The notes: generated by a model from the sequence alone, not told the origin. A stretch of DNA of 64,000 bases from Micromonospora ureilytica (GCF_015751765.1 NZ_JADOTX010000001.1:248001-312000), one strand, 5' to 3'. Positions 17,143 through 26,397 are shown, counted from the stretch's first letter. Numbers and translations: made by a program.

Positions 17143-18534
17143 TCAGGCGTGCGCGTGCAGCGGCTTGCCGGCGAGGGCCAGGTGCGCCTCGCCCAGGGCC
17201 TCGTTCTGGGTCGGGTGGGCGTGCACGAGCTGGGCGACCTCGGCCGGGTACGCCTCCCAGTTGTAGATGAGCTGCGCCTCGCCGATCAGCTCACCCACCC
17301 GGGCGCCGATCATGTGCACGCCGACGACCGGACCGTCCTCGACCCGGACCAGCTTCACGAAGCCGGTGGTCTTGAGGATCTGGCTCTTGCCGTTGCCACC
17401 CAGGTTGTAGTTGTACGTCTTGACCTTGTCGGCGCCGTACTGCTCCTTGGCCTTGGCCTCGGTGAGACCCACCGACGCCAGCTCCGGGTCGCAGTAGGTG
17501 ACGCGCGGGATGCCGACCTCGTCGATCACGGCGGGGGTCTGACCGGCGATCTCCTCGGCCACGAAGATGCCCTGCTGGAAGCCCCGGTGCGCGAGCTGGA
17601 GGCCGGGCACGATGTCGCCGACGGCGTAGACGTTCGGCACGCTGGTGCGCAGCCGCTCGTCGGTCAGCACGTAGCCGCGGTCCATCTTGACGCCCTGCTC
17701 CTCGTACCCGAGGTTGGCGGTGTTCGGGCCGCGACCAACAGCGACCAGCAGCAGCTCCGCCTCGACGGTCTCGCCGCCCTGGATGGTCAGCTTGACGCCG
17801 CTCTCGGTCTTCTCGACCTTCTCGAACGGCTTGCCGACCTTGAAGTTGATCTTCCGCTTGCGGAAGGCCCGCTCCAACGCCTTCGACGACTCCTCGTCCT
17901 CGGCGGCGACCAGCCGGGGCAGCGCCTCGACGATCGTCACGTCCACACCGAAGGACTTCCACACGCTGGCGAACTCGACGCCGATCACGCCGCCACCGAG
18001 CACGATCACCGACGACGGCACCCGGTCCATCGTGAGGGCGTGGTCACTGGTGATGATCCGCTCGCCGTCGACGTCCAGGCCGGGCAGGCTCTTCGCGTAC
18101 GAGCCGGAGGCCAGGACGATGTTGCGGCCGGTGTAGCGCTTGCCGTCCACCTCGACCACGTTCTTGCCGACCAGCTTGCCGGCGCCCTCGACGATCGTGA
18201 TCCCCTTGTTGCCCTTCAACATGCCCTGCAGGCCCTTGTACAGGCGGGAGATGACACCGTCCTTGTACGCGTTGACCCCGGCCATGTCGATGCCGATCAG
18301 CTCGGCCTTCACACCGAACTGCTCCGACTCGCGGGCCTGGTCGGCGATCTCGGCCGCGTGCAGCAGCGCCTTCGTCGGGATGCAGCCGTTGTGCAGACAG
18401 GTGCCCCCGAGCTTGCCCTTCTCGACCAGCGCGACCTTCAGGCCCAGCTGGACGGCGCGCAGCGCGGTCGCGTAGCCGCCGCTGCCACCTCCGAGAATGA
18501 CAATGTCGAAGGTCGCTTCGTTCGGCTCGCTCAC
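17143..18534 (-). CDS. lpdA: Dihydrolipoyl dehydrogenase (E3)
   Basis: FAD-dependent E3 of 2-oxoacid dehydrogenase complexes, 463 residues. FAD motif GGGSGGYA is near residue 15; the redox disulfide is C46/C51 in GGTCLHNGCIP. The NAD domain has VLGGGVIGVEFA, and the C-terminal active-site His-Glu pair is in HAHPTQNEALGEA. GTG 18534 is chosen (protein VSEPNEATFDIVILGGG) with GGGAG 6 nt upstream; the longer frame to 18591 has no family similarity. sucB follows 67 bp downstream and is probably cotranscribed. It reoxidises the lipoyl groups made through LipA/LipB. Confidence 0.95.
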   Translation of the reverse strand: MSEPNEATFDIVILGGGSGGYATALRAVQLGLKVALVEKGKLGGTCLHNGCIPTKALLHAAEIADQARESEQFGVKAELIGIDMAGVNAYKDGVISRLYKGLQGMLKGNKGITIVEGAGKLVGKNVVEVDGKRYTGRNIVLASGSYAKSLPGLDVDGERIITSDHALTMDRVPSSVIVLGGGVIGVEFASVWKSFGVDVTIVEALPRLVAAEDEESSKALERAFRKRKINFKVGKPFEKVEKTESGVKLTIQGGETVEAELLLVAVGRGPNTANLGYEEQGVKMDRGYVLTDERLRTSVPNVYAVGDIVPGLQLAHRGFQQGIFVAEEIAGQTPAVIDEVGIPRVTYCDPELASVGLTEAKAKEQYGADKVKTYNYNLGGNGKSQILKTTGFVKLVRVEDGPVVGVHMIGARVGELIGEAQLIYNWEAYPAEVAQLVHAHPTQNEALGEAHLALAGKPLHAHA

Positions 18535-18712
18535 GTCCAACTCCCAGGTCGCGTCGCTGCATCGGGGGTCACGGGGATGTAACACGGACACACCCCACCT
18601 CGGTCATCTTGTCACCACTGGGCACAGGGTGCGTACTGAGGTGCCCAACGACACGTCATCGACACGTACCCTTGGCACCGTTGTCGATGACGCAGGGTGG
18701 GGGAGAGATCCG

Positions 18713-19042
18713 GTGGGCTTGTTCCGGCGCCGCAAACAGGCGGCTGTGCCGAGCCATGACCGTGCCGCCGATCGTGGCGATCTGGACCATCTGGAGAACT
18801 TCATCCGGAGTCGGCGCGGCGTCGAGGCGTACATCGAGCCCCGGACGACCGTGACGGAGACCACTGTCATCCTGATCGCCGACGACGGGGAGTGGACCCG
18901 CCGGCGGATCGACGGCCCGGACGGGGCTCGGCGCTTCGCCCACCGGCTGGGCATCCCCGTCTACGACGTCCGGCTGATGGGCTACCCGCAGCGGATGCGC
19001 GACTTCAACGAGCGCCGCAAACGTCGCCCCGAGCGGTACTGA
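18713..19042 (+). CDS. Conserved actinobacterial small protein, unknown function
   Basis: 109 residues starting VGLFRRRKQAAVPSHDRAAD at GTG 18713, with GGGGAGAG about 8 nt upstream. The body has a short helical region (LDHLENFIRSRRGVEAYIEP) followed by a compact alpha/beta part (TETTVILIADDGEWTRRRID...FAHRLGIPVYDVRLMGYPQRM) and a basic tail. I know it only as a conserved gene placed between lpdA and leucyl aminopeptidase in Streptomyces-type genomes. No catalytic motif is visible. The longer open frame back to 18497 overlaps lpdA antisense and is not credible. Confidence 0.75.
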   Translation: MGLFRRRKQAAVPSHDRAADRGDLDHLENFIRSRRGVEAYIEPRTTVTETTVILIADDGEWTRRRIDGPDGARRFAHRLGIPVYDVRLMGYPQRMRDFNERRKRRPERY

Positions 19043-19086
19043 GATACGCGAAGGGGCCCCCTGGACAGGGGGCCCCTTCGCGTATC
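19043..19086. terminator. Bidirectional terminator, 19-bp perfect stem
   Basis: GATACGCGAAGGGGCCCCC at 19043-19061 pairs perfectly with 19068-19086 around loop TGGACA. It lies between the 109-residue protein gene and the pepA stop (19089). Confidence 0.9.
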
Positions 19087-19088
19087 CG

Positions 19089-20663
19089 TCAGCCGTTGGC
19101 GGCGACGTCCTCGACGAGCTGCACCAGCGTGCGGACCGGGACGCCCGTGCCGCCCTTGGTCCAGTAGCCGGTCGGCTCGCCCGAGTGGTAGCCCGGCCCG
19201 GCGATGTCGATGTGCGCCCAGGCCACGTCGTCGGTCACGAACTCGCGCAGGAACACGCCGCCCTGCAGCATGTGACCGGCCCGGTCCATGCCGGCGTTGA
19301 CCTGCGAGATGTCCGCCACATCCGACTCCATGCCCTTACGGACGTCGTCGGGCAGCGGCATCGGCCAGGCCGGCTCGCCGACGGCGTCGCCGACCACCTT
19401 CACCCGGTCGCACAGCTCCGGGGTGCCCATCACGCCGGCCACCCGCTTGCCCAGCGCGATGACCTGGCCACCGGTCAGCGTGGAGGTCTCGAACAGGTAG
19501 TCGGTGCCGTCCGCGCAGGCGCGGGCGATGGCGTCGCCCAGGACCATCCGGCCCTCGGCGTCGGTGTTGAGCACCTCGACCCGCTTGCCGTTGAACATGG
19601 TGATCACGTCACCCGGCCGGTAGCTGGTGCCCGACGGCATGTTCTCCGCCATCGGCAGGTACGCGCTGACCGCCACCGTCGGCTTCAGCGCGGCGATCGC
19701 CAGCATGGCCGCGCCCACCGCGGCGGCGCCCGCCATGTCGGACTTCATCTCCCACATGCCCTGCGCCGGCTTGATCGAGATACCGCCGGTGTCGAAGGTG
19801 ATGCCCTTGCCGACCAGCGCGACCCGCTTGCCGTTGCCGCCGCCCTGCGGGGTGTAGGTCAGCTTCACCAGCCGCGGCGGGGCCTCCGAGCCCTGCCCGA
19901 CCGCGACGATGCCGCCGTACCCGCCAGCGGCCAGCGCCGCCTCGTCCAGCACCTCGACGCCGAGGCCCGCCTCGCGCGCCGCGCTGGCGACCGCGTCGGC
20001 GAACGACGGCGGACGCAGCTCGTTCGGCGCGGTGTTCACCCAGTCCCGGCTGAGCCGGACCGCGCCCGCCACCGCCTGCGCCCGCGCGATTTCCGCCTGC
20101 GCGCCCGCGTCGCCGGCGTCCGGAACCGCGATGAGCACCTCGGCCACCGGCTCTCGCCGGGTCGGCTGGGGCCGGGTCTTGTAACCGGCGAACCGGTACC
20201 CACCCAGCAGCGCGCCCTCGGCGACCGCGCGCAGCTCCGCCGACGCGTCCGCGTCGTCCGGCAGCGGCAGCGCCAGCGCGACAGTGGGTGCGCCGGCCAG
20301 GGCCCGGATCGCCGCACCGGCGGCCCGGCGCAGCATCTCCGGGGCCGGGGCGGCACCCGACGGCTCCGGGCCGAGCCCGACGGCGGTGACCAGCGGGGCG
20401 GTCACGGTGCCCAGGGTGGCCAGCTTGATGACCTCACCCGGCCCGCCGGTCGCGCCGAGCAGCGCGAGGGTCTCGGTCAGCTTGCCGTCGAACGCGGCCG
20501 CGATGCTCTCCGCGCCGCTGGCGAGCAGCAGGGTGCCGGCGAGGCCGCTGGTGGCGCCCTGCTCTCCGGTCTGGCTGTGCACGCCGATCACGATCGCGTC
20601 GACGGCGAGCTCGGCCGGGTCGGTGTCGACCAGGCTCAGGTTGGTGGTGCGGGGTGAAGTCAC
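19089..20663 (-). CDS. pepA: Leucyl aminopeptidase (M17)
   Basis: 524-residue cytosolic di-metal aminopeptidase. Metal-binding and active-site motifs are intact: VGKGITFDTGG (Lys and Asp ligands), MKSDMAGAA (Asp), and NTDAEGRMVLGDA (Asp and Glu ligands plus Arg). The N-terminal 180 residues form the variable domain. GTG 20663 is preceded by GGAG at good spacing. It is divergent from gcvT with a 160-bp gap, an arrangement also known from mycobacteria (pepB-gcvT). It works in peptide turnover and possibly glutathione/mycothiol-conjugate processing; the latter is speculation. Confidence 0.95.
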   Translation of the reverse strand: MTSPRTTNLSLVDTDPAELAVDAIVIGVHSQTGEQGATSGLAGTLLLASGAESIAAAFDGKLTETLALLGATGGPGEVIKLATLGTVTAPLVTAVGLGPEPSGAAPAPEMLRRAAGAAIRALAGAPTVALALPLPDDADASAELRAVAEGALLGGYRFAGYKTRPQPTRREPVAEVLIAVPDAGDAGAQAEIARAQAVAGAVRLSRDWVNTAPNELRPPSFADAVASAAREAGLGVEVLDEAALAAGGYGGIVAVGQGSEAPPRLVKLTYTPQGGGNGKRVALVGKGITFDTGGISIKPAQGMWEMKSDMAGAAAVGAAMLAIAALKPTVAVSAYLPMAENMPSGTSYRPGDVITMFNGKRVEVLNTDAEGRMVLGDAIARACADGTDYLFETSTLTGGQVIALGKRVAGVMGTPELCDRVKVVGDAVGEPAWPMPLPDDVRKGMESDVADISQVNAGMDRAGHMLQGGVFLREFVTDDVAWAHIDIAGPGYHSGEPTGYWTKGGTGVPVRTLVQLVEDVAANG

Positions 20664-20825
20664 TGAAGCTACTCCGGGCGGGCCGGGCCGGTCGCGGCGT
20701 CGCGTACCAGCGGTGAAGGTCTCCGGCGGAACCTACCCGCCGGACGTCATGGCTGTCCCGCCGACAGCGCCAGCGGGCTCCCGCCGATGCTAACCAGCGA
20801 CGTTGCCCCCGGTAAGTTGCCACCC

Positions 20826-21956
20826 ATGACCGACGTGACCTCCGACGCCGCCGCGACCCGGCTGCGTCGTTCCCCGCTGCACGAGCGGCACACCGCCGCC
20901 GGAGCCAAGTTCGCCCCCTTCGGGGGCTGGGAGATGCCGCTGGAGTACGCCGGCGGCGGGGTGCTCAAGGAGCACACCGCGGTGCGTACGGCGGTCGGGG
21001 TCTTCGACGTGTCGCACCTGGGCAAGGCGCGGGTGAGTGGCCCCGGCGCGGCCGACTTCGTCAACTCCTGCCTCAGCAACGACCTGGGCCGGATCGGCCC
21101 GGGGCGGGCGCAGTACACGCTCTGCTGCGACGACGCCACCGGCGGCGTGGTGGACGACATCATCGCCTACCTCTACGCCGACGACCACGTCTTCCTCATC
21201 CCGAACGCGGCGAACACCGCCGAGGTGGTGCGCCGGTTGCGCGCCGCCGCGCCCGCGCAGGTGACAGTCACCGACGAGCACGAGGCGTACGCGGTGCTTG
21301 CCGTGCAGGGCCCCCGCTCGGCCGAGTTGCTGGCCGCCCTGGACCTGCCCACCGAACACGGCTACATGAGCTTCTCCGCCGCGAGCCTGGCCGGGGTGGA
21401 GCTGACCGTCTGCCGTACCGGCTACACCGGCGAGCTGGGCTACGAGCTGGTCGTGCCGGCGGAGCACGCGGTCGCCGTCTGGGACGCGCTCTTCGCCGCC
21501 GGCGCGGCGTTCGAGTTGCGCGCCTGCGGGCTGGCCGCCCGGGACACGCTGCGTACCGAGATGGGCTACCCGCTGCACGGGCAGGACCTCTCCCTGGACA
21601 TCAGCCCGGTGCAGGCCCGTTCCGGCTGGGCGGTCGGCTGGGACAAGCCGACCTTCTGGGGCCGTGACGCGTTGCTCGCCGAGAAGGCCGCCGGCCCCCG
21701 GCGTACGCTGCGCGGCCTGGTGGCCGTCGACCGGGCCATCCCGCGCCCCGGCATGACCCTGCACGTAGGCGACACCCAGGTGGGCACCGTGACCAGCGGC
21801 ACCTTCTCCCCAACCCGCAAACAAGGCATAGCGCTGGCCCTGCTCAACACCAACGCCAACCTAGCGGACGGCAACGAGGTCGAGATCGAAATCCGAGGCC
21901 GCCGAGCCCCCCTGAAGCTGACGAAACCCCCCTTCGTAACCCCCTCAGTGAAGTAA
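20826..21956 (+). CDS. gcvT: Glycine cleavage system T protein, aminomethyltransferase
   Basis: 376-residue folate-dependent T protein that takes the aminomethyl group from lipoylated GcvH and forms methylene-THF and ammonia. Typical features include [21 protein letters not shown] at the N-terminus, [19 protein letters not shown], and [15 protein letters not shown]. The C-terminal beta-barrel starts near residue 290. ATG 20826 is preferred; upstream sequence shows no strong ribosome site. No gcvH or gcvP lies in the window and I see no glycine riboswitch upstream. It is another lipoyl-dependent enzyme, matching the lipA/lipB/sucB/lpd theme. It ends in a C-tract/palindrome/G-tract junction. 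Confidence 0.95.
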   Translation: MTDVTSDAAATRLRRSPLHERHTAAGAKFAPFGGWEMPLEYAGGGVLKEHTAVRTAVGVFDVSHLGKARVSGPGAADFVNSCLSNDLGRIGPGRAQYTLCCDDATGGVVDDIIAYLYADDHVFLIPNAANTAEVVRRLRAAAPAQVTVTDEHEAYAVLAVQGPRSAELLAALDLPTEHGYMSFSAASLAGVELTVCRTGYTGELGYELVVPAEHAVAVWDALFAAGAAFELRACGLAARDTLRTEMGYPLHGQDLSLDISPVQARSGWAVGWDKPTFWGRDALLAEKAAGPRRTLRGLVAVDRAIPRPGMTLHVGDTQVGTVTSGTFSPTRKQGIALALLNTNANLADGNEVEIEIRGRRAPLKLTKPPFVTPSVK

Positions 21957-22123
21957 CCCCCACCCCACCCCCACCCCACCCCCGCCCTCTCCGGCGTTGA
22001 TCATGAGGTTGACGGGACGCTGGGAGATCAAATCCCCCGCTAACCCCATGATCAACTGGGGCCGGGGCCGGGGCCGGGGCCGGGGCCGGGGCTGGGGCTG
22101 GGGCTGGGGCTGGGGTTGGGGTT
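21957..22123. repeat. Composite junction element with (GGGGCC)5(GGGGCT)4(GGGGTT)2
   Basis: Sits between convergent gcvT and DUF2314 genes. C-runs (CCCCCACCCCACCCCCACCC and more) fill about 21957-21987. An imperfect inverted repeat follows: GTTGATCATGAGGTT at 21996-22010 and AACCCCATGATCAAC at 22042-22056, one mismatch. Then eleven uninterrupted hexanucleotide units, each starting GGGG, run from 22058 to 22123 into the TAA stop of the minus-strand gene (22122-22124). The G-tract can form G-quadruplex on the plus strand. Same plan as 8511-8654. Confidence 0.85.
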
Positions 22124-23417
22124 AGCGGGAGGGGGTTGGGGGTTCGCCTGAGTCCAGGACTGCTTGGGTCCAGCCGCCTTCTGTGACGCCTGTCGCGTCC
22201 AGGATGGCCCAGTCGACCACTCCGGACGCTTCCACCACGACCGGGGCGCCGATGCGCACCGACGGATCGGTGGCCGCGTCGCTGGCGCTCACGCCGACGA
22301 TGCGCTCCGGGGTCTCCCACGAGGTGACGCCCGCCCAGACGTACTCCGGGCCGTCGTCTCCGGGCAGGCCGTACTTCACCACGAGCTGCGACTCGGTGGG
22401 GAGCTGGCCGGCGACGAACCGGGCCCGCGCGTCATCCAGCGCGGCACGGGCGGTGGCGACCGCACGGCTCATCGCGTCACCGGAGCGGGCGTAGCGCACG
22501 TCCGGCTGGATCCCGGAGAACAGGGTCGCGCAGGCGGCGGCGTAGTAGCGGCCGTCCGGGCCGGGGTGCCCGGCCGGCGGGCGCAGGCTGAGGAAAGAGT
22601 CGGCCTCCGGGTCGGTCGCCGGGTCCAGTTCGAGGCGCAGCAGCACCGGGGCGGTGGCACCGTGCTGTTCCGGGTTGCCGTACGCCACAGCGATGTCGTG
22701 CCCGGTGACCGTGGCCAGCACCGGCAGTTGCACGAACGCCGGCACCTCCTCGCCGGTGAGCCCGTCGGTCCAGTCCCGCAGCAGCCGGCGGGCCGCCCCG
22801 GTCATCACCGCACCCCAGGCGCGGGTGAGGTGGTCGGGCACCCCCTGGGTCTGCAACTCCAGCAGGCCGAAGCGGCGCAGCCCCTTGGTGGTGAACCACA
22901 GGCCCTCGGTGTCGGACGAATACGGCACCAGCACCCAGTCGACGAGTCGGATGCGGCCCTGCTCGTCGGGGAGGGAGCGCAGCGCTGTCGCCGGGTCGAG
23001 GAACTGGAGACCGAAGACGTCCACCACGTCGCTGTCGACGGATTCCGCCACGGCGGCCGCGACCGCCCGGGCGGCCCACTCGTGCGCGGGCGGCCAACCG
23101 GGCCGGTACTCGGCCTGCACGACCACCAGGTGCGTCGCCGCCGCCAGCCGGGCCAGCTGCTCCTCGGTGGCGCCGAACGCGGTGAGCAGGTCCGGTGGCA
23201 GCTCGGGGAACTCGGAGATCGGCCGGGTGTCGACGCTCATCAGCGGACTGTCGAGCATCTGCCGGGCCAGCCCGTGCACCGGCTCGGCCAGTCGGCCGGT
23301 CAGGGCCGCCACCGCGGTCTTCGCACTGACCTTCGGTAGCCCCGCCATCGGCACCAGATAGGTCGCGCTGAGCGACTCCGGCACCGGTACGGGCAGGAAG
23401 TCGTCCGTGATGAGCAT
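22122..23417 (-). CDS. DUF2314 domain-containing protein
   Basis: 431 residues, soluble. The C-terminal ~90 residues (QLVVKYGLPGDDGPEYVWAG ... SGVVDWAILD ... GGWTQAVLDSG) match the DUF2314/YegJ-type pattern of a conserved Trp, a G-V turn, a DW motif and a terminal GG-T. The N-terminal 330 residues are not recognised. ATG 23417 (MLITDDFLPVPVPES) is chosen; the open frame upstream is antisense-like noise over the 3' end of cobS. It is transcribed in the same direction as cobS and cobU/T, 67 bp after cobS, and may be in their operon, though no link to cobalamin is known to me. Confidence 0.7.
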   Translation of the reverse strand: MLITDDFLPVPVPESLSATYLVPMAGLPKVSAKTAVAALTGRLAEPVHGLARQMLDSPLMSVDTRPISEFPELPPDLLTAFGATEEQLARLAAATHLVVVQAEYRPGWPPAHEWAARAVAAAVAESVDSDVVDVFGLQFLDPATALRSLPDEQGRIRLVDWVLVPYSSDTEGLWFTTKGLRRFGLLELQTQGVPDHLTRAWGAVMTGAARRLLRDWTDGLTGEEVPAFVQLPVLATVTGHDIAVAYGNPEQHGATAPVLLRLELDPATDPEADSFLSLRPPAGHPGPDGRYYAAACATLFSGIQPDVRYARSGDAMSRAVATARAALDDARARFVAGQLPTESQLVVKYGLPGDDGPEYVWAGVTSWETPERIVGVSASDAATDPSVRIGAPVVVEASGVVDWAILDATGVTEGGWTQAVLDSGEPPTPSR

Positions 23418-23484
23418 TGTGGGTTCCCCCGGTGGCCGTGCCGGTGTTGTCGAGCCGAACGCTACCCGGCCCGCCGTGCCCGGT

Positions 23485-24258
23485 TCAGCCGGACAGCACC
23501 AGACCCAGGTAGACCAGCGTGGTGACCACCTCGACAGTCGCGCCGAGGACGTCGCCGGTGATCCCGCCGAGCCGGCGTACCACGTGGGTGAGCAGCAGGA
23601 GCGCGACGGCGATCGCGGCGACGACGGCCAGCGGCCCCTGCCACGGACGGCCCGGCACCGCGGGCACCGCCAGCAGCACGACGGCGACCGCGCCGGCGGC
23701 CAGGGCCACCGGGCCGACCGTGCCGGCGACCAGCGCGCCCAGCCCGTCCGGCCGGGCCGCCGGCACTCCCCGCCGGCAGGCCACCGTGACACCGAACCGC
23801 CCGGCTGCGGTCGCCGCGACCACCGCCGCGAGACACGCCGGCCAGGACCGACCCGCGAGGTCGGCGAGCGCCGCCGCCTGCACCAGGAGTACGACCACCA
23901 GGGCGACCACCCCGAACGGGCCGACGTCCGGCTTCTTCATGATCTCCAGGGCGGCGGCGCCCCGCCGGTACGAGCCGAGCGCGTCCACGGTGTCGGCCAG
24001 CCCGTCCAGGTGCAGCCCTCGGGTGAGCAGCGCGGCGACGCCGACCGTCACGCCGGCCGCCACCAGTGGGGGAGCGAGGGCGCCGGTCAGCAGCAGCACA
24101 CCGGCCAGTAGCGCGCCGAGCAGCGCGCCGACCACCGGGGCGAGGGCCATCGCCGTGCCGGCGACCGGGCGATCGATGCGCCCGGCCCGCACCGGCAGCG
24201 TGGTGAACGTGGTGACCGCCAGCCGGGCTCCCGCGAGCAGCCGTGGCTCAGCCGGCAC
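23485..24258 (-). CDS. cobS: Adenosylcobinamide-GDP ribazoletransferase (cobalamin synthase)
   Basis: 257-residue membrane enzyme joining adenosylcobinamide-GDP and alpha-ribazole(-phosphate), the last assembly step of the nucleotide loop. The hallmark GLHLDGLADTVDALGS with its acidic Asp pair, the KKPDVGPFG loop and the terminal ITGDVLGA motif are all present. About six to seven membrane helices. GTG 24258 overlaps the end of the cobU-cobT gene by 11 bp, implying translational coupling. Together the two genes supply all activities from cobinamide and DMB to cobalamin. Confidence 0.93.
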   Translation of the reverse strand: MPAEPRLLAGARLAVTTFTTLPVRAGRIDRPVAGTAMALAPVVGALLGALLAGVLLLTGALAPPLVAAGVTVGVAALLTRGLHLDGLADTVDALGSYRRGAAALEIMKKPDVGPFGVVALVVVLLVQAAALADLAGRSWPACLAAVVAATAAGRFGVTVACRRGVPAARPDGLGALVAGTVGPVALAAGAVAVVLLAVPAVPGRPWQGPLAVVAAIAVALLLLTHVVRRLGGITGDVLGATVEVVTTLVYLGLVLSG

Positions 24259-26185
24259 GCCAGCCCGACGCCGGCTGCTCGTCCGCCCGGGTGCTGGCGG
24301 GGCCCGGCCCGGCCGGCTCCGGCTCGACGAAGTCGGGCTCGGTCGAGTCGGGCTCGACGAAGTCGGGTTCGGTGAGATCCGGGTCGGCGTAGCTCGGGTC
24401 GGTGGACTCCGGCTCGTCGGCGCCCGGGTCGGTGTCGTCCCCGCCGTCCAGCGACGGGTGCGCCGGCAGCCCGGCGGACAGCGCCAGCACCGAGCGCAGC
24501 AGCGGCAGCGCGACAAGCGCGTTCGCGCCCTCGCCGAGATCCAACCGTAGGTCGAGCAGCGGGGTGAGGCCCAGCACGTCGGCGGCGAGCCGCACGGCCG
24601 GATGCCTGCCGTGGTCGGCCAGCAGGCACCAGTGCCGGGCCTGCCCGGCCAGGTCACGGCTCACCATCCCGGCGGCCAACCCGACCGGGCCGTCGAGCAG
24701 CACCGGCACCCGGCGGGCGGTGGCGCCGAGCAGCACGCCGGTGGCCACTGCCACGTCGCCGCCGCCCAGCTCGGCCAGGATGTCCTTGGCGCCGCGTGAC
24801 GAGCGTCGGGTGCGGTGCAACGCGTCGCGTACCGCCGCGCAGCGGATCATCCACGCCGCGTCGTCGATCTCGCCGGAGTCGGTGATCACCCGGCCCAGCA
24901 CGGCGGGCGGCTCCGCGCCCGCGGTCGCCGCGAGCACCGCCGCGGCGGCCGCCTCGGTGCCGGCGCCGCACGCCCCGAGCACCAGCAGCTGTACGCCGGC
25001 GTCGGCGGCCTGCTCGGCCAACCGCCAGCCGTAGCGCAGCGCGGACTCCACCTGGTCCGGCGTGAGGGCCGGCTGGTCCTCGATCGGCGCGGAGGCCGGA
25101 GTGTCCACCACCTGCAGACTGGCGCCGCTCTCGGCGGCCAGTCGTGCCAACGCGCCCTGGCCGGCGCGGGCCTGCGCGGCGCGGCGCGCCGACTCCCCGG
25201 CGACGGTGCCGGCCGACGCCCCGCCGGCGTGGTCGCCGTGCAGCAGCAGCACCCGCACCGAGTCCCAGGCGGCGGGGATCGAGGTGCCCTGGGTGGCGGC
25301 GGCGAAGCCCACCACCCGGTCCAGCACGCCCAGCCCGGCGCCCGGTACGTCAAGCGTGGCCAGCCGGTCCACCGCCTGCGGGCCCTCGTACTCGTTGGGC
25401 ATCGGCAGCTCCATGCCGGGCTGGATGACCAGCCCGGTGGCCACCATCGGCAGCGCCATGGTCGGTGCGGCCCAGGGGTTGCCCGCCTCCTGGGGCGGGG
25501 TGGCCGGCGGCGTGTGGGTCAGCACGTCGGGCAGTTGCACCTCGGGGGTCGGCTCGGCGTCGGCCGGGCTCGCCACGACCGCAGCGGTGGCGGTGGCCGT
25601 CGACGTGGTCGCGGGTGCGGCCTGCTCGATCGCGGTGGCGGCCGGCTTGAGCCAGACCGGCTGACCGGCGACGACCAGCACCACCGCGTCGCAGGCGTCG
25701 GCGACCGCGCGGTTGGCCGCGCCCAGCGCGTCGGTGAACGCCCGGCCCAGCGGGGTGGTCGGTACCAGCGACAGCCCCACCTCCGGGCTCACCAGCACCA
25801 CCCGGGCGGCACAGCCGCGGATCGCCTCGGCCAGCTCGGCGATCGTGGCCACGTCGTCGGCGGGCTGGTGGTCCGGGTCGAGCAGCACAGTCACCCAGCC
25901 GCCCAGGTCGTCGACGAGCAACATCTCGTTGGGCTCGGCGGACTCGAGCACGTCGGCCAGCCGGCGCGGGTCCTCGGTGGTCTCCTCGGTGGTCCAGCTG
26001 CCCGGCCGCCGGGCGCGGTGCGCCGCCAGCCGGGTCGCCCACTCGGTGTCCTCCGGGTCGCCCTCGGGCGCGGTGGCGACGTAGCGGACCACCGGCGCGT
26101 CGGTGACCAGGGACTCGGCGAACTCGGACTTGCCGGACCGGATACCGCCGAGCACCAGGACCGTGTTCCACCCGTCTACGGACAT
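24248..26185 (-). CDS. CobU-CobT fusion: cobinamide kinase/guanylyltransferase + DMB phosphoribosyltransferase
   Basis: 645 residues. CobU part (about 1-185): P-loop GGIRSGKS (13-20), the guanylylated His56 in RLAAHRARRPGSW, and the VSPEVGLSLVP...LGAANRAVA motif. Linker 186-265 is Ala/Thr/Pro-rich. CobT part (about 270-578): LLHGDHAGGAS, LLVLGACGAGTEAAA and GEG in LDLRLDLGEGANAL, which holds the catalytic Glu region of NaMN:DMB phosphoribosyltransferase. The last 66 residues are an acidic tail with repeats of (T/S)EPDFVEP. Fusion makes both GDP-cobinamide and alpha-ribazole-phosphate for CobS directly downstream. No cobalamin riboswitch is recognisable upstream. Confidence 0.9.
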   Translation of the reverse strand: MSVDGWNTVLVLGGIRSGKSEFAESLVTDAPVVRYVATAPEGDPEDTEWATRLAAHRARRPGSWTTEETTEDPRRLADVLESAEPNEMLLVDDLGGWVTVLLDPDHQPADDVATIAELAEAIRGCAARVVLVSPEVGLSLVPTTPLGRAFTDALGAANRAVADACDAVVLVVAGQPVWLKPAATAIEQAAPATTSTATATAAVVASPADAEPTPEVQLPDVLTHTPPATPPQEAGNPWAAPTMALPMVATGLVIQPGMELPMPNEYEGPQAVDRLATLDVPGAGLGVLDRVVGFAAATQGTSIPAAWDSVRVLLLHGDHAGGASAGTVAGESARRAAQARAGQGALARLAAESGASLQVVDTPASAPIEDQPALTPDQVESALRYGWRLAEQAADAGVQLLVLGACGAGTEAAAAAVLAATAGAEPPAVLGRVITDSGEIDDAAWMIRCAAVRDALHRTRRSSRGAKDILAELGGGDVAVATGVLLGATARRVPVLLDGPVGLAAGMVSRDLAGQARHWCLLADHGRHPAVRLAADVLGLTPLLDLRLDLGEGANALVALPLLRSVLALSAGLPAHPSLDGGDDTDPGADEPESTDPSYADPDLTEPDFVEPDSTEPDFVEPEPAGPGPASTRADEQPASGWRAG

Positions 26186-26352
26186 GCCCGTACCTTAGTT
26201 CTCATCCTTCGGTGCCGGGCACGTCGCCCCGACCCTGCCGAAGATCGAAAGTCCGTTCCGCGTCCATTGCGGGAAAGCGTCCAGTTCCCTTGCCTGGGCC
26301 AGATGGTCGGGTGCGGCGCGACCTCGGGCCGCTTCACCCGGCGCCGCTGGCA

Positions 26353-26397
26353 ATCTTGGACACTTTCCGTCAGCTCGGAACGGAAAGTGTCCAAGAT
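26353..26397. repeat. Intergenic palindrome, 18-bp perfect arms
   Basis: ATCTTGGACACTTTCCGT at 26353-26370 and its exact complement at 26380-26397, with a 9-nt loop. Located in the 280-bp gap between the cobU-cobT start and the end of the protein kinase gene (both minus). It can terminate the kinase-distal transcripts, but its AT content and length resemble a dispersed palindrome rather than a GC terminator. Confidence 0.8.

Noticed and set aside
15719..18582. Long plus-strand open frames opposite sucB and lpdA
   Set aside because: Low-complexity Ala/Ser or Arg/Leu/Val translations with no motifs; the minus-strand genes have complete family signatures.
20664..20825. Glycine riboswitch upstream of gcvT
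   Set aside because: The 160-bp gap shows no tandem glycine aptamer signatures.
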